Source of the DNA: Mesostigma viride
Taxonomy: Eukaryota; Streptophyta; Mesostigmatophyceae; Mesostigmatales; Mesostigmataceae
Length of the DNA: 64,000 bases
NCBI GenBank assembly: GCA_009746045.1
Contig: RPFO01000702.1
Location: 810,001 to 874,000 of the forward strand
Reading direction: 5' to 3'
Shown piece by piece: positions 7,383 to 15,441 of this stretch. The position numbers were made by a program, and so were the translations under genes. The notes beneath the pieces were generated by a model. That model was given only the letters and a program-made list of their open reading frames with translations. It was not told the origin of the DNA and searched no databases. The first letter of the stretch is position 1; each line of letters opens with the position of its first letter.

Positions 7383-9485
7383 ATGAGCGAATTATTGATA
7401 GAATTATTTTGTGAAGAAATCCCAGCAATGATGCAGGCAAGAGCAGAGACAGCCTATCTTGACATTTTTAAGAAATATTTTCAGGAAAAAGAAATTGTTT
7501 TTGAGGAAATTAAGATATTTACCGGCCCAAGGAGAATAGCAATTTTTGTAAATGGAGTTGCTAAAGAAATTAAAGGTAAGTTTATTTCCGTCAAAGGGCC
7601 AAGAACAGATAGCTTGCCGGTTGCAATTGAAGGGTTTTGCAAATCTAATGATATTAGCAAAGCTGACTTGATTGTAAGAGAAGTAAAAGGGGTAGAATGT
7701 TATTTTTATGAAAAAGAAATAGCTAGTCAGCCCGCCAAATTAGCTCTCCTTGATAGTTTAACTCATCCAATTTTAGAATATGTTTGGCCAAAATCAATGT
7801 ATTGGTCTGATTATAAAATAAAATGGGTCAGGCCGCTGAAAAATATTTTATGTGTGTTTGATGGCGAAGTAATACCTTTCAAATTAGGTCATTTAACTGC
7901 TAATAATATTACTTTCGGCCATAGGTTCATGAGTCCAAAGCAAATATCGGTTAAGGATTTTGCTGGATACAAAAAAGATTTAGAAGAAAATTTTGTTATT
8001 TTAGACCGAGAAGAGAGAAAAGCTAGAATCAGTGATGGTATTAGAGAAAAAAGAGAGATTTTAAACAAACAATATAAAACTAATTATCTAGTAAAAGACG
8101 ATTCAGCTCTACTTGAAGAAGTTGCTGGTCTTGCAGAATATCCAGTCGTATTATGCGGAAGAATAGAAGATCGATTCCTAGAATTGCCAAGCGAAGTATT
8201 GGTTAGTTCTATGAGGACTCATCAAAAATATTTTAGCCTTTTTGGACAAACTAAATTTAGTGAAAAAGGAGAAGTGTGTGATACTACTAAAAAAGAATTT
8301 TTTGCTCCTTTTTTCCTGTTTGTTAGCAATATAAAGTCGCCTGATGATAATATAATTATTAAAGGTAATGAAAAAGTGCTATCAGCTAGGCTTTCTGACG
8401 CCCTGTATTTTTACCAACAGGATTTAAAAAAACCGCTTCTAGATTCTTTAAACAAGCTAGATAAAGTTATTTTTCATGCAAAACTAGGCTCTATGAAGCA
8501 GAAGACGGACCGGTTAGCTCAGTTAACCAAGTATATTACTTCACATTTTCAGCAGAAAGAAGCAGAAGAAGCGGCATTACTTTGTAAGAGTGATCTAGTA
8601 TCGGAAATGGTCGGCGAATTTCCAGAGTTACAAGGAATAATGGGTTATTACTATGCAATAGCTGAAGGGAGAGATAAAAAAATAGCAATAGCAATTCGAG
8701 ACCATTATAAACCTCGAGGTTCTTCTGATTCTATTCCCGGTGATCCTAATCTTCGTGGAGATGCGTCAGCAGTGCTGGCACTAGCGGACAAAATTGATAG
8801 TTTATGTGGTTTAATGTTAGCCGGAGAAAAACCGACCAGTTCAAAAGATCCTTATGGGCTTCGTAGGTTGGCCCTTGGTATTATAAGAATTATTCTAGAG
8901 AATCGACTTGAACAGGATTTGCAAAAGTTAATCGAGCATAGTTGTGACCTTTACCCTAAGGGAGTAAATAGTAATTCTGAAGATGCTGACCAAATTATTA
9001 GCTTTATTGAAGACCGGGTAAAAAATTACTTCAAAGAGGAATTTGATCTGGCACGAGTCAATGCAGTTGTAAATTGCCGACTAGAACCTTCCTTGTGTAG
9101 TGTAAAATGGAAACTAGAAGCATTAAATAGTTTTTTGGATACTGAAAAGGGTAGGACTTCGTTAACTTCCTATAAAAGAGCAAGTAACATCCTGGGTAGC
9201 GCTAAATTAAATGGGGAAATAAATACCAATTTACTCCATCAGGAGGAAGAAAAAAAATTACTGGAATTTCTAAAATTAGCAACTCCTAAAATTGACTCTC
9301 TAATAGAGGAGAAGATGTTTTCAGAGAGTTTGAAGGAACTTGCAAAGGTAAATAACTTGATAGGTAATTTTTTTGATAATGTTATGGTGATGGATAGTGA
9401 TGCAAAAATTGCTAATAATAGATTACTGCTACTTGCTCGAACAAAGCAGCTATTTAATAAGGTAGCTAATTTTGATCAATTATAA
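7383..9485 (+). CDS. glyS: Glycyl-tRNA synthetase beta subunit
   Basis: A 700-residue tRNA-recognition subunit partnering GlyQ. Family signatures include the opening LLIELFCEEIPAMM, FTGPRRIAIFV (about 47-57), VWPKSMYWSDYKIKWVRPL, the RTHQKYF motif near residue 280 and the HD-like region around DLVSEMVGEFPELQGIMGYYYA. The C-terminal anticodon-binding part contains DKIDSLCGLMLAGEKPTSSKDPYGLRR. Length is typical. It is encoded immediately after glyQ and six bases before the tsaC-type gene, forming a translation-related operon. Confidence 0.97.
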   Translation: MSELLIELFCEEIPAMMQARAETAYLDIFKKYFQEKEIVFEEIKIFTGPRRIAIFVNGVAKEIKGKFISVKGPRTDSLPVAIEGFCKSNDISKADLIVREVKGVECYFYEKEIASQPAKLALLDSLTHPILEYVWPKSMYWSDYKIKWVRPLKNILCVFDGEVIPFKLGHLTANNITFGHRFMSPKQISVKDFAGYKKDLEENFVILDREERKARISDGIREKREILNKQYKTNYLVKDDSALLEEVAGLAEYPVVLCGRIEDRFLELPSEVLVSSMRTHQKYFSLFGQTKFSEKGEVCDTTKKEFFAPFFLFVSNIKSPDDNIIIKGNEKVLSARLSDALYFYQQDLKKPLLDSLNKLDKVIFHAKLGSMKQKTDRLAQLTKYITSHFQQKEAEEAALLCKSDLVSEMVGEFPELQGIMGYYYAIAEGRDKKIAIAIRDHYKPRGSSDSIPGDPNLRGDASAVLALADKIDSLCGLMLAGEKPTSSKDPYGLRRLALGIIRIILENRLEQDLQKLIEHSCDLYPKGVNSNSEDADQIISFIEDRVKNYFKEEFDLARVNAVVNCRLEPSLCSVKWKLEALNSFLDTEKGRTSLTSYKRASNILGSAKLNGEINTNLLHQEEEKKLLEFLKLATPKIDSLIEEKMFSESLKELAKVNNLIGNFFDNVMVMDSDAKIANNRLLLLARTKQLFNKVANFDQL

Positions 9486-9491
9486 GGTTTT

Positions 9492-10433
9492 ATGAAGGAT
9501 TTGGCAATAATTGCGGAAGCTGTAAAACTTATCCAAGCTGGTGAATTAGTGGCCTTTCCAACCGAAACAGTGTATGGACTTGGAGCAAATGCTTTTAACG
9601 AGGAGGCTTGCCTTAAAATATATCAGGCTAAGGGACGGCCAAGTAATAATCCGCTAATAGTTCATGTTGCAAGCCTAGAGCAAGCAGAGGAGTTGGCAAT
9701 TTTTAATAAGGAAGCTTATTTGCTTAGTAAATTATGGCCTGGTCCCCTAACTATGGTATTACCCAGAAGAAATAACAGTAGGCTGGCAGAATGCGTAACA
9801 GCCGGATTATCTACTGTTGCAATTAGAGTACCGGCTTATAGAGTTGCTCGTGATTTAATAACCCAAAGCGGAGTACCAATTGCAGCTCCAAGCGCTAATA
9901 AGTCAGGATACTTAAGCCCAACCTCACATAGGCACGTAAAAGCTGGTTTCAAAAGTGAGAACGTATTTGTTATTGACTCAGAAACCAATACTAAATATGG
10001 ACTCGAATCGACAATTATTGATCTTTCAACCTCGATACCAGCCATTTTGCGCTTTGGTTTTATTACTCCGCAAATAATAGAACAAATAATTGATAGGCAG
10101 GTGGAAATTGCTACAAAATCTTCAGCTATAAAAGCTCCAGGTATGATGTATACTCATTATGCCCCTAAAACCCCCATAAGAATTAATGCAATATCTTTAG
10201 AAAAAGGAGAAATAGGGCTTAATTTCGGCGATAGTAAATTAAATTCTAAAGGATCTTTAAATTTGAGTCCTACTGGCGAACTAGCAATAGCAGCAGCCAA
10301 TTTATTTAGCTATTTACATACACTTGATGACTATGCAAGGGTAAATTCACTCCAGAGAATTGCAATTGCACCGATTCCGAATGAATCTATAGGGCTTGCT
10401 ATTAATGATCGTCTTATTAGAGCTACTCTCTAA
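9492..10433 (+). CDS. tsaC: Threonylcarbamoyl-AMP synthase (TsaC/Sua5 family)
   Basis: A 313-residue enzyme that makes threonylcarbamoyl-AMP from threonine, bicarbonate and ATP for the t6A37 modification of ANN-decoding tRNAs. The YrdC domain shows AFPTETVYGLGANA (about 20-33), KGRPSNNPLIVHV, LWPGPLTMVLPRR and the SGVPIAAPSANKSG loop near 125-138. Beyond residue 200 there is the shorter Sua5 C-terminal domain, linked by the conserved APGMMYTHYAPK segment. This is therefore the long (Sua5/TsaC2) form, not the E. coli-sized TsaC. It follows glyS by six bases, so it is likely co-transcribed with the glycyl-tRNA synthetase genes. A weak hairpin follows. Confidence 0.93.
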   Translation: MKDLAIIAEAVKLIQAGELVAFPTETVYGLGANAFNEEACLKIYQAKGRPSNNPLIVHVASLEQAEELAIFNKEAYLLSKLWPGPLTMVLPRRNNSRLAECVTAGLSTVAIRVPAYRVARDLITQSGVPIAAPSANKSGYLSPTSHRHVKAGFKSENVFVIDSETNTKYGLESTIIDLSTSIPAILRFGFITPQIIEQIIDRQVEIATKSSAIKAPGMMYTHYAPKTPIRINAISLEKGEIGLNFGDSKLNSKGSLNLSPTGELAIAAANLFSYLHTLDDYARVNSLQRIAIAPIPNESIGLAINDRLIRATL

Positions 10434-10455
10434 AAACAATTAATAAATTGTTTTT
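10432..10455 (+). terminator. Weak AT-rich hairpin after the glyQ-glyS-tsaC operon
   Basis: An inverted repeat of AAAAACAATT (10432-10441) and AATTGTTTTT (10446-10455) with a four-base loop, starting inside the tsaC stop codon. The stem has only one G-C-type pair on each side, so termination would depend on the U-tract formed by the right arm. The fold is clear but the strength is doubtful. Confidence 0.4.
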
Positions 10456-10577
10456 GTTAATGTGCTGTTTTAGGTTTAACTTAAGAGCATAATACAAGTG
10501 GTTCTTGCTAATTAATAGAGTATTTTTTAATATTTAAATAGACTAGCTTAGCTATACTAAATAAGAATAAAACTTAT

Positions 10578-12137
10578 ATGGAAAATTCTTCGGCTGAAGT
10601 AAAAATAAATCCCAAACAGGTTATAGCATTTTTTGCGATGATAGTTGGTATGTTTATGGCTATTTTAGATATCCAAATAGTAGCAAGTTCACTTTCAGTA
10701 ATAGCAGCTGGCTTATCTGCTTCAGGTGACGAGTTATCATGGATTCAAACTTCTTACTTGATAGCTGAAGTCATAATTATTCCGGCGACGGGCTTTTTGG
10801 CAAGGTTATTGTCGACAAGAATTTTATATTTTATAGCTGCTCTTGGCTTTACAGTTATGAGTCTCATGTGCGCGCTTGCCTGGAATATTGAATCTATGAT
10901 TGTCTTTAGAGCCATGCAGGGATTTTTTGGTGGTGCTCTGATTCCTACTGCTTTTGGCGCAGTTTTTATTATTTTTCCAAAAGAGATGCGTACTAAAGTT
11001 AGTATGATTATAGGTCTTGTCGTAACTCTCGCTCCCACTCTTGGCCCTACGCTTGGTGGATATATAACAGAAAATATATCCTGGCATTTTATGTTTTTAC
11101 TTAACTTAATTCCTGGAATATTTGTCTGTACTACTGTGTATATATATGTAGATTTTGATAAGCCCAATCTTAAATTGCTTTCTAATTTTGATTTTTTAGG
11201 TATAGCTTTAATGATTATGACCTTGGGCTGTTTACAATATGTTTTGGAAGAGGGAAATAAGAAAGATTGGTTAGATGATACTTATATTTTAATTCTATCT
11301 GTATTAGTATTGCTTGGTTTTATTTGCCTAATTATCAGGGAGCTTACTTTTTCAAGTCCGATTGTTGATCTTGGGGCTTTTAAAAACAGAAATTTTTCCT
11401 TTGGGTGTATATATTCTTTTATTCTCGGTGTAGGCCTTTACGGCGTTGTATACCTTTTACCTTTATTTCTATTTTCGGTAGCTGGATTTAATACTCTCCA
11501 AATAGGTATAACGATGATTATAACAGGGCTATGTCAGTTGTGTTCTGCTCCTCTTGCGGCAAAGGTATTTGATTCCGGTTTGGATAAAAGAATTATGCTG
11601 GCCATTGGATATTTGACATTTGGACTAGGTTGCTACTTAAATAGCTTTCTAACTTCTGACTCACGATTCTGGGAGCTGTTCTTACCTCAAATGGTTAGAG
11701 GTATAGCCTTGATGTTTTGTTTCATGCCGATAAATGATCTTGCTCTTGGAACTATGCCTAAAGATAAAGTTCAAAACGCAAGTGGGCTATATAATCTAAC
11801 AAGAAATCTAGGAGGCGCTATAGGACTTGCATTTATTAATAGTCTTATTATCTCAAAATCCAAAATTTTTACCCAAAGCATGAAAGACAATATGGCATTT
11901 ACTTCACCTCTTGTCCAAGAACAATTAGGCTTTTTTACTGGAATGTTACAAGGTAAGGTAGAAAACCCAAAGCTTGCAGCTTATGCCTTATTAGATAATA
12001 CAATAAATCAACAAGCCTTTATTATTGCAATTAATAACATATTTATTATCATAGCATTGATGTTTTGTTTAAGTACATTACTTCTTCCTTTTACTTCTAC
12101 AGTTAATAATGAGGGGAGCGATTTAGGTGGACACTAG
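10578..12137 (+). CDS. MFS drug exporter, DHA2 (EmrB/QacA) family
   Basis: A 519-residue, 14-helix inner-membrane proton antiporter. The first helices read VIAFFAMIVGMFMAILDIQIVASSL, containing the DHA2 motif LDxxIVxxxL with its membrane-embedded Asp. The loop after helix 2 and helix 4 contain the usual FRAMQGFFGGALIPTAFGAVF, and helix 5 carries the antiporter motif C (LAPTLGPTLGGYI). No EmrA-type adaptor lies beside it, so the EmrAB arrangement is not evident and the substrate is unknown. The last 11 bases overlap the start of mnhE, implying translational coupling. The start ATG at 10578 gives a short soluble head before helix 1. Confidence 0.88.
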   Translation: MENSSAEVKINPKQVIAFFAMIVGMFMAILDIQIVASSLSVIAAGLSASGDELSWIQTSYLIAEVIIIPATGFLARLLSTRILYFIAALGFTVMSLMCALAWNIESMIVFRAMQGFFGGALIPTAFGAVFIIFPKEMRTKVSMIIGLVVTLAPTLGPTLGGYITENISWHFMFLLNLIPGIFVCTTVYIYVDFDKPNLKLLSNFDFLGIALMIMTLGCLQYVLEEGNKKDWLDDTYILILSVLVLLGFICLIIRELTFSSPIVDLGAFKNRNFSFGCIYSFILGVGLYGVVYLLPLFLFSVAGFNTLQIGITMIITGLCQLCSAPLAAKVFDSGLDKRIMLAIGYLTFGLGCYLNSFLTSDSRFWELFLPQMVRGIALMFCFMPINDLALGTMPKDKVQNASGLYNLTRNLGGAIGLAFINSLIISKSKIFTQSMKDNMAFTSPLVQEQLGFFTGMLQGKVENPKLAAYALLDNTINQQAFIIAINNIFIIIALMFCLSTLLLPFTSTVNNEGSDLGGH

Positions 12138-12600
12138 AAAATTAATGCCGTTGTTGGTATTTCTGATTATCTGGCTTGGATTAACTGGTATAAAGTCTGA
12201 TCTTGTATATATTTTTTTTGCAATTCTAACTTCGGTCCTAGTTTATTATTTCGCGCACCAGTTATCTTTGCTACCTAAAAAGCCTAATATCGATCTCTTA
12301 AAATCAATAAAATATGTCTTTTGGTTAATTGCAGAGATAATTAAGTCATCAATTTCTGTATCTAAAATCGCCTGGAGGCGAAATATTAGTATATATCCAT
12401 TATTAGAGCCTATTATCTCTGTGCAAAATACGGAACTAGGTGTGGTTATATATGCTAATTCCATAACACTTACCCCCGGTACTGTTACTCTTAGTACAGA
12501 AGATAATAAACTTTTAGTTCATGCGTTAGATATTAAGTTTATGAGGGATTTACAAGATGGTACTATGGATAGGAAAATAGAAGAAATTATAATTAAGTAA
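12127..12600 (+). CDS. mnhE: Mrp-type Na+/H+ antiporter subunit E
   Basis: A 157-residue membrane protein of the MnhE/MrpE family, normally a small accessory subunit of the multisubunit Mrp cation/proton antiporter. Two N-terminal membrane helices (LLVFLIIWLGLTGI and YIFFAILTSVLVYYFAH) are followed by a reentrant or third helix near 60-80. The conserved soluble end includes YANSITLTPGTVTLS and the VHALD motif. The start is a GTG at 12127 inside the end of the exporter gene, and no better start exists. Partner subunits A-D, F and G are not next to it; downstream is 395 bases without genes. The pairing with an MFS exporter is unusual. Confidence 0.85.
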   Translation: MDTRKLMPLLVFLIIWLGLTGIKSDLVYIFFAILTSVLVYYFAHQLSLLPKKPNIDLLKSIKYVFWLIAEIIKSSISVSKIAWRRNISIYPLLEPIISVQNTELGVVIYANSITLTPGTVTLSTEDNKLLVHALDIKFMRDLQDGTMDRKIEEIIIK

Positions 12601-12995
12601 GTTTCTAATAAGGTTTTAAGTAGAAATGCAATAATCAAGCTAATGGGTGTATGAAAAAGAATAATACAGGCGGATTCAAGATTGAAGTGCAACGGATAGT
12701 GGTTTACAATTAAAGTAGATAGCAAATAAATATGCAGTTAGAGGGAACTGAAAATATCACTGGTTTCTAATATTAATCATCAGCTATGCAGGGCAATACC
12801 ATAGATTTAATGACCGTTGACTTTTGGGAATCCATGAAAAATGGATGTGTATATGCAAAGAAACCATAACAAAAAATATATCATTTGCTTTATAAGTAGA
12901 TTATTGGAATTATCTTACTTTTTAGAAATAATGGTTATTAAGAGGATGATCACCACGGGATAATCTGTCAAATTATTAGGAATTGATAACAAATC
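12601..12995. other. 395-base intergenic region without supported genes
   Basis: It lies between mnhE (plus) and oligopeptidase B (minus, ending here). A short plus-strand frame with ATG at 12651 reads about 20 codons and stops, with no family resemblance. No other Mrp subunit can be traced in any frame. No good terminator hairpin is visible. It looks like decayed or spacer sequence. Confidence 0.5.
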
Positions 12996-15038
12996 TTATC
13001 TACCAAATGTTTTAAGAATAAAGACGATATCTTCTGCCGCTTCTTTTAAGTAATCGAACCTCGAAGAAGCCCCTTTGTGACCAAAATCCATATTAGTTTT
13101 AAAAATTACCACGTTATTATCAGTTTTTTTGTGCCTAAGACGTGCTACCCATTTTGCAGCCTCCCAGTAACCAACCCGGGGGTCGGTAAGCCCTGCGGTA
13201 ACCATCAAGTGAGGGTAGTTTTGAGCTTTGACATTATCATATGGCGAATAGGATTTTATATAATCAAAATAAGCTTTTTCTTTTGGATTTCCCCATTCTT
13301 TGAATTCACCAGGAGTAAGAGGCAAAGTTTCATCAAGCATAGTATTTAGAACATCCACGAATGGAACATGCGCAATTGCTGCCTTAAATAATTCCGGTTT
13401 TTCATTAATAACGTTGCCTATCAGCATACCGCCGGCGCTTCCGCCAACTATTACTATATTTCCCTTAGCAGTATATTTTTCTTCGATCAATTTCTGAGCT
13501 GAGGCAATGAAATCTTCAAATGTTCTTTTTTTAGTAAGGAATTTGGCTGCTTCATACCAGTCGTGGCCTAGATCGTCTCCGCCTCTAATGTGAGCAATGG
13601 CATAAACAAACCCACGATTTACCAAAGAAATGGCTGAATTTTTAAAGGCTGGCGGCAAGCCATAGCCATAAGAGCCGTAGCCATATAAATATAAAGGATT
13701 TGAGCCATCCTTTTTAAATAAAGATTTTTTATAAAGTAAAGTTATTGGAACTTTTACTTCTCCGGAAGTAGCAGATATCCTTTTGGTAACATACTCATCA
13801 GGATCAAAACCACTAGGAATTTCCTGAATTTTTAAAATATCAAGCTGCTCATTATCAAAATTATATTTATAAACTGTATTAGGTCTACTTGGCGCCGAGT
13901 AGTCGATACGTAAATCGTTATGCTCAAAATTAGTACTATAACCGGAAGCTGTATATGATTCATCAGGAAAATGTACTAGTTTTGCTTCTCCGTTTTTTAA
14001 ATCTTTGACAACAATCAAGGGAAGACCGTTATGTCGGTAATTTAGTAAAATATATTTTTCTGTTAAATCAAAACCTGATAGATATTTGTTAGGATCTTCC
14101 TTTATGTATTCTTCCCAACCTTGTTTGATGTTATCTGTTTTTAGAATATGAAAATTCTTCGCCCCCTGATTACTATACATATAAAAATAGTTAGCACCAT
14201 GGTCTATTGAATAAAGAATTTTATCAGCTCTTTTTTGAATAAGAATAGGGGTGAAGCTTTGATCCTCCATAGATAAATAATAGGATTCGCTACTATCATG
14301 ACCGCCCGTGTGGATAATAATATATTTTTTGCTAGAGCTTTTATTTACTGAAACCGAGTATAAAACGTCTTTCTCATGATAAATTAATTTATCTTCATTG
14401 CTGTTTGTGCCTAGCTTATGAAACATAACTTTATCATGACGCCAATTTTCATCTAATGGAGTATAGAAAAAACCTTCTCCATTTTCGTGCCAGACCACAT
14501 CTCCAATAGTATTTGGAATTTGATCAGGTAGAAATTTCTTATTTACTAGGTCAAATATTGTTATTGTATATTTTTCACCGCCGGTAAAATCAACTGAATA
14601 AGCCATAAGTTTATGATCAGGGCTGATAGCAAAAGCACCTATAGTAGTAAATTTTTTACCTTCAGCTAATTTATTGACATCAAGGAGAATCTCTTCCGGA
14701 TTCTCCACCGAGTCACGCTTTCTACAGTAGATAATATAATCCTTATCTTCTTCAGTACGCCAGTAGTAATAATAATTATCTTTCTGAGTGTAAGTAGATT
14801 GATCAGCAAGTTTGACTCTACCTTTTAGTTCTTCAAAAATCATATCTTTTTGCTTAGCTAAGGGAGTCATAAAATGACTAAAGTAATCATTTTCTTCTTT
14901 TAGGTAATCTAGTATGTCTTTATCCGTAATTTTTTCTGGCCAACCTTTTCCCCTTAACCAATGGTATTCATCTTCGATTTCAGTACCTTGTATTTTAAAG
15001 CTATAAGGTATTTTCTTTGCTATTGGAGGAGTTTGCAT
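12996..15038 (-). CDS. ptrB: Oligopeptidase B (protease II), S9A prolyl-oligopeptidase family
   Basis: A cytosolic serine peptidase that cleaves short peptides after basic residues. The start is placed at the ATG at 15038 (MQTPPIAKKIP), where family similarity begins, giving 680 residues. A further 28 codons are open upstream but look non-conserved. The N-terminal part is a seven-bladed propeller with the typical DEYHWLRG and YYYYWRTEEDKDY. The alpha/beta-hydrolase end has YGYGSYGYGLPPAF, HIRGGDDLGHDWYEAAK, the nucleophile Ser534 in GGSAGG, the Asp in TAGLTDPRVGYWE and the His in DFGHKG. All three catalytic residues are present. It is divergent from pat, with tRNA-Ile between them on the same strand as this gene. 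Confidence 0.93.
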   Translation of the reverse strand: MQTPPIAKKIPYSFKIQGTEIEDEYHWLRGKGWPEKITDKDILDYLKEENDYFSHFMTPLAKQKDMIFEELKGRVKLADQSTYTQKDNYYYYWRTEEDKDYIIYCRKRDSVENPEEILLDVNKLAEGKKFTTIGAFAISPDHKLMAYSVDFTGGEKYTITIFDLVNKKFLPDQIPNTIGDVVWHENGEGFFYTPLDENWRHDKVMFHKLGTNSNEDKLIYHEKDVLYSVSVNKSSSKKYIIIHTGGHDSSESYYLSMEDQSFTPILIQKRADKILYSIDHGANYFYMYSNQGAKNFHILKTDNIKQGWEEYIKEDPNKYLSGFDLTEKYILLNYRHNGLPLIVVKDLKNGEAKLVHFPDESYTASGYSTNFEHNDLRIDYSAPSRPNTVYKYNFDNEQLDILKIQEIPSGFDPDEYVTKRISATSGEVKVPITLLYKKSLFKKDGSNPLYLYGYGSYGYGLPPAFKNSAISLVNRGFVYAIAHIRGGDDLGHDWYEAAKFLTKKRTFEDFIASAQKLIEEKYTAKGNIVIVGGSAGGMLIGNVINEKPELFKAAIAHVPFVDVLNTMLDETLPLTPGEFKEWGNPKEKAYFDYIKSYSPYDNVKAQNYPHLMVTAGLTDPRVGYWEAAKWVARLRHKKTDNNVVIFKTNMDFGHKGASSRFDYLKEAAEDIVFILKTFGR

Positions 15039-15205
15039 ATTAATTCCTTGATTAATAATTTCTAAAGGTTTTTGATATTTGTTGTAGCTCAAAATGGCTA
15101 ATATTAATAGTTTAATTAGCATTTATAGATATATATTTTTAATATTGTTATAATTTTAGGCTGGATACCGTAAAATACCCTTTATGTCAAGACAGAAAAA
15201 ACCGA

Positions 15206-15282
15206 TGGTGGGCTTGAGAAGACTTGAACTTCCGACCTCACGCTTATCAGGCGTGTGCTCTAACCAGCTGAGCTACAAGCCC
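15206..15282 (-). tRNA. tRNA-Ile (anticodon GAT)
   Basis: A complete 77-base cloverleaf on minus, with CCA encoded (15206-15208). Acceptor arms GGGCTTG (15282-15276) and CAAGCCC (15216-15210) pair fully. The D-arm reads AGCTCAGCTGGTTAGAGC, the anticodon loop CTGATAA has GAT at 15248-15246, and the T-arm carries TTCAAGT. An A is the discriminator. It reads AUC/AUU codons. A strong promoter lies just upstream (15301-15328). It is not linked to rRNA genes here. Confidence 0.97.
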
Positions 15283-15300
15283 ATGTAAATGGGTGAGCCA

Positions 15301-15328
15301 ATTCTATTAAAATATCTAGATTTGTCAA
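15301..15328 (-). promoter_or_regulatory. Sigma-70 promoter of tRNA-Ile
   Basis: On the minus strand, TTGACA (15328-15323) and TAGAAT (15306-15301) are separated by 16 bases. This places the start about 12 bases before the mature tRNA 5' end. The -35 is perfect and the -10 matches 5 of 6. A second, poorer element (TTGACA at 15190-15185 with TATCCA 17 bases on) lies just after the tRNA and could help drive the oligopeptidase gene. Confidence 0.7.
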
Positions 15329-15441
15329 GTTTAAACCTCAGGCAACATAATTTTGCAGTTTAGATGCCAACAAAAGCTTAATTAATTATTTTTTATAAAG
15401 TATCATATTATTAATACATTAATTAACAATTTGTAAAAATT

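Noticed and set aside
12640-12720. Possible terminal repeat or remnant of an insertion sequence
   Set aside because: The sequence looked vaguely like an IS end, but no second copy, target duplication or transposase fragment could be found in the window.
12519-12725. A 68-codon minus-strand frame across the end of mnhE
   Set aside because: Antisense to a recognised gene, with low-complexity hydrophobic content and no ribosome site.
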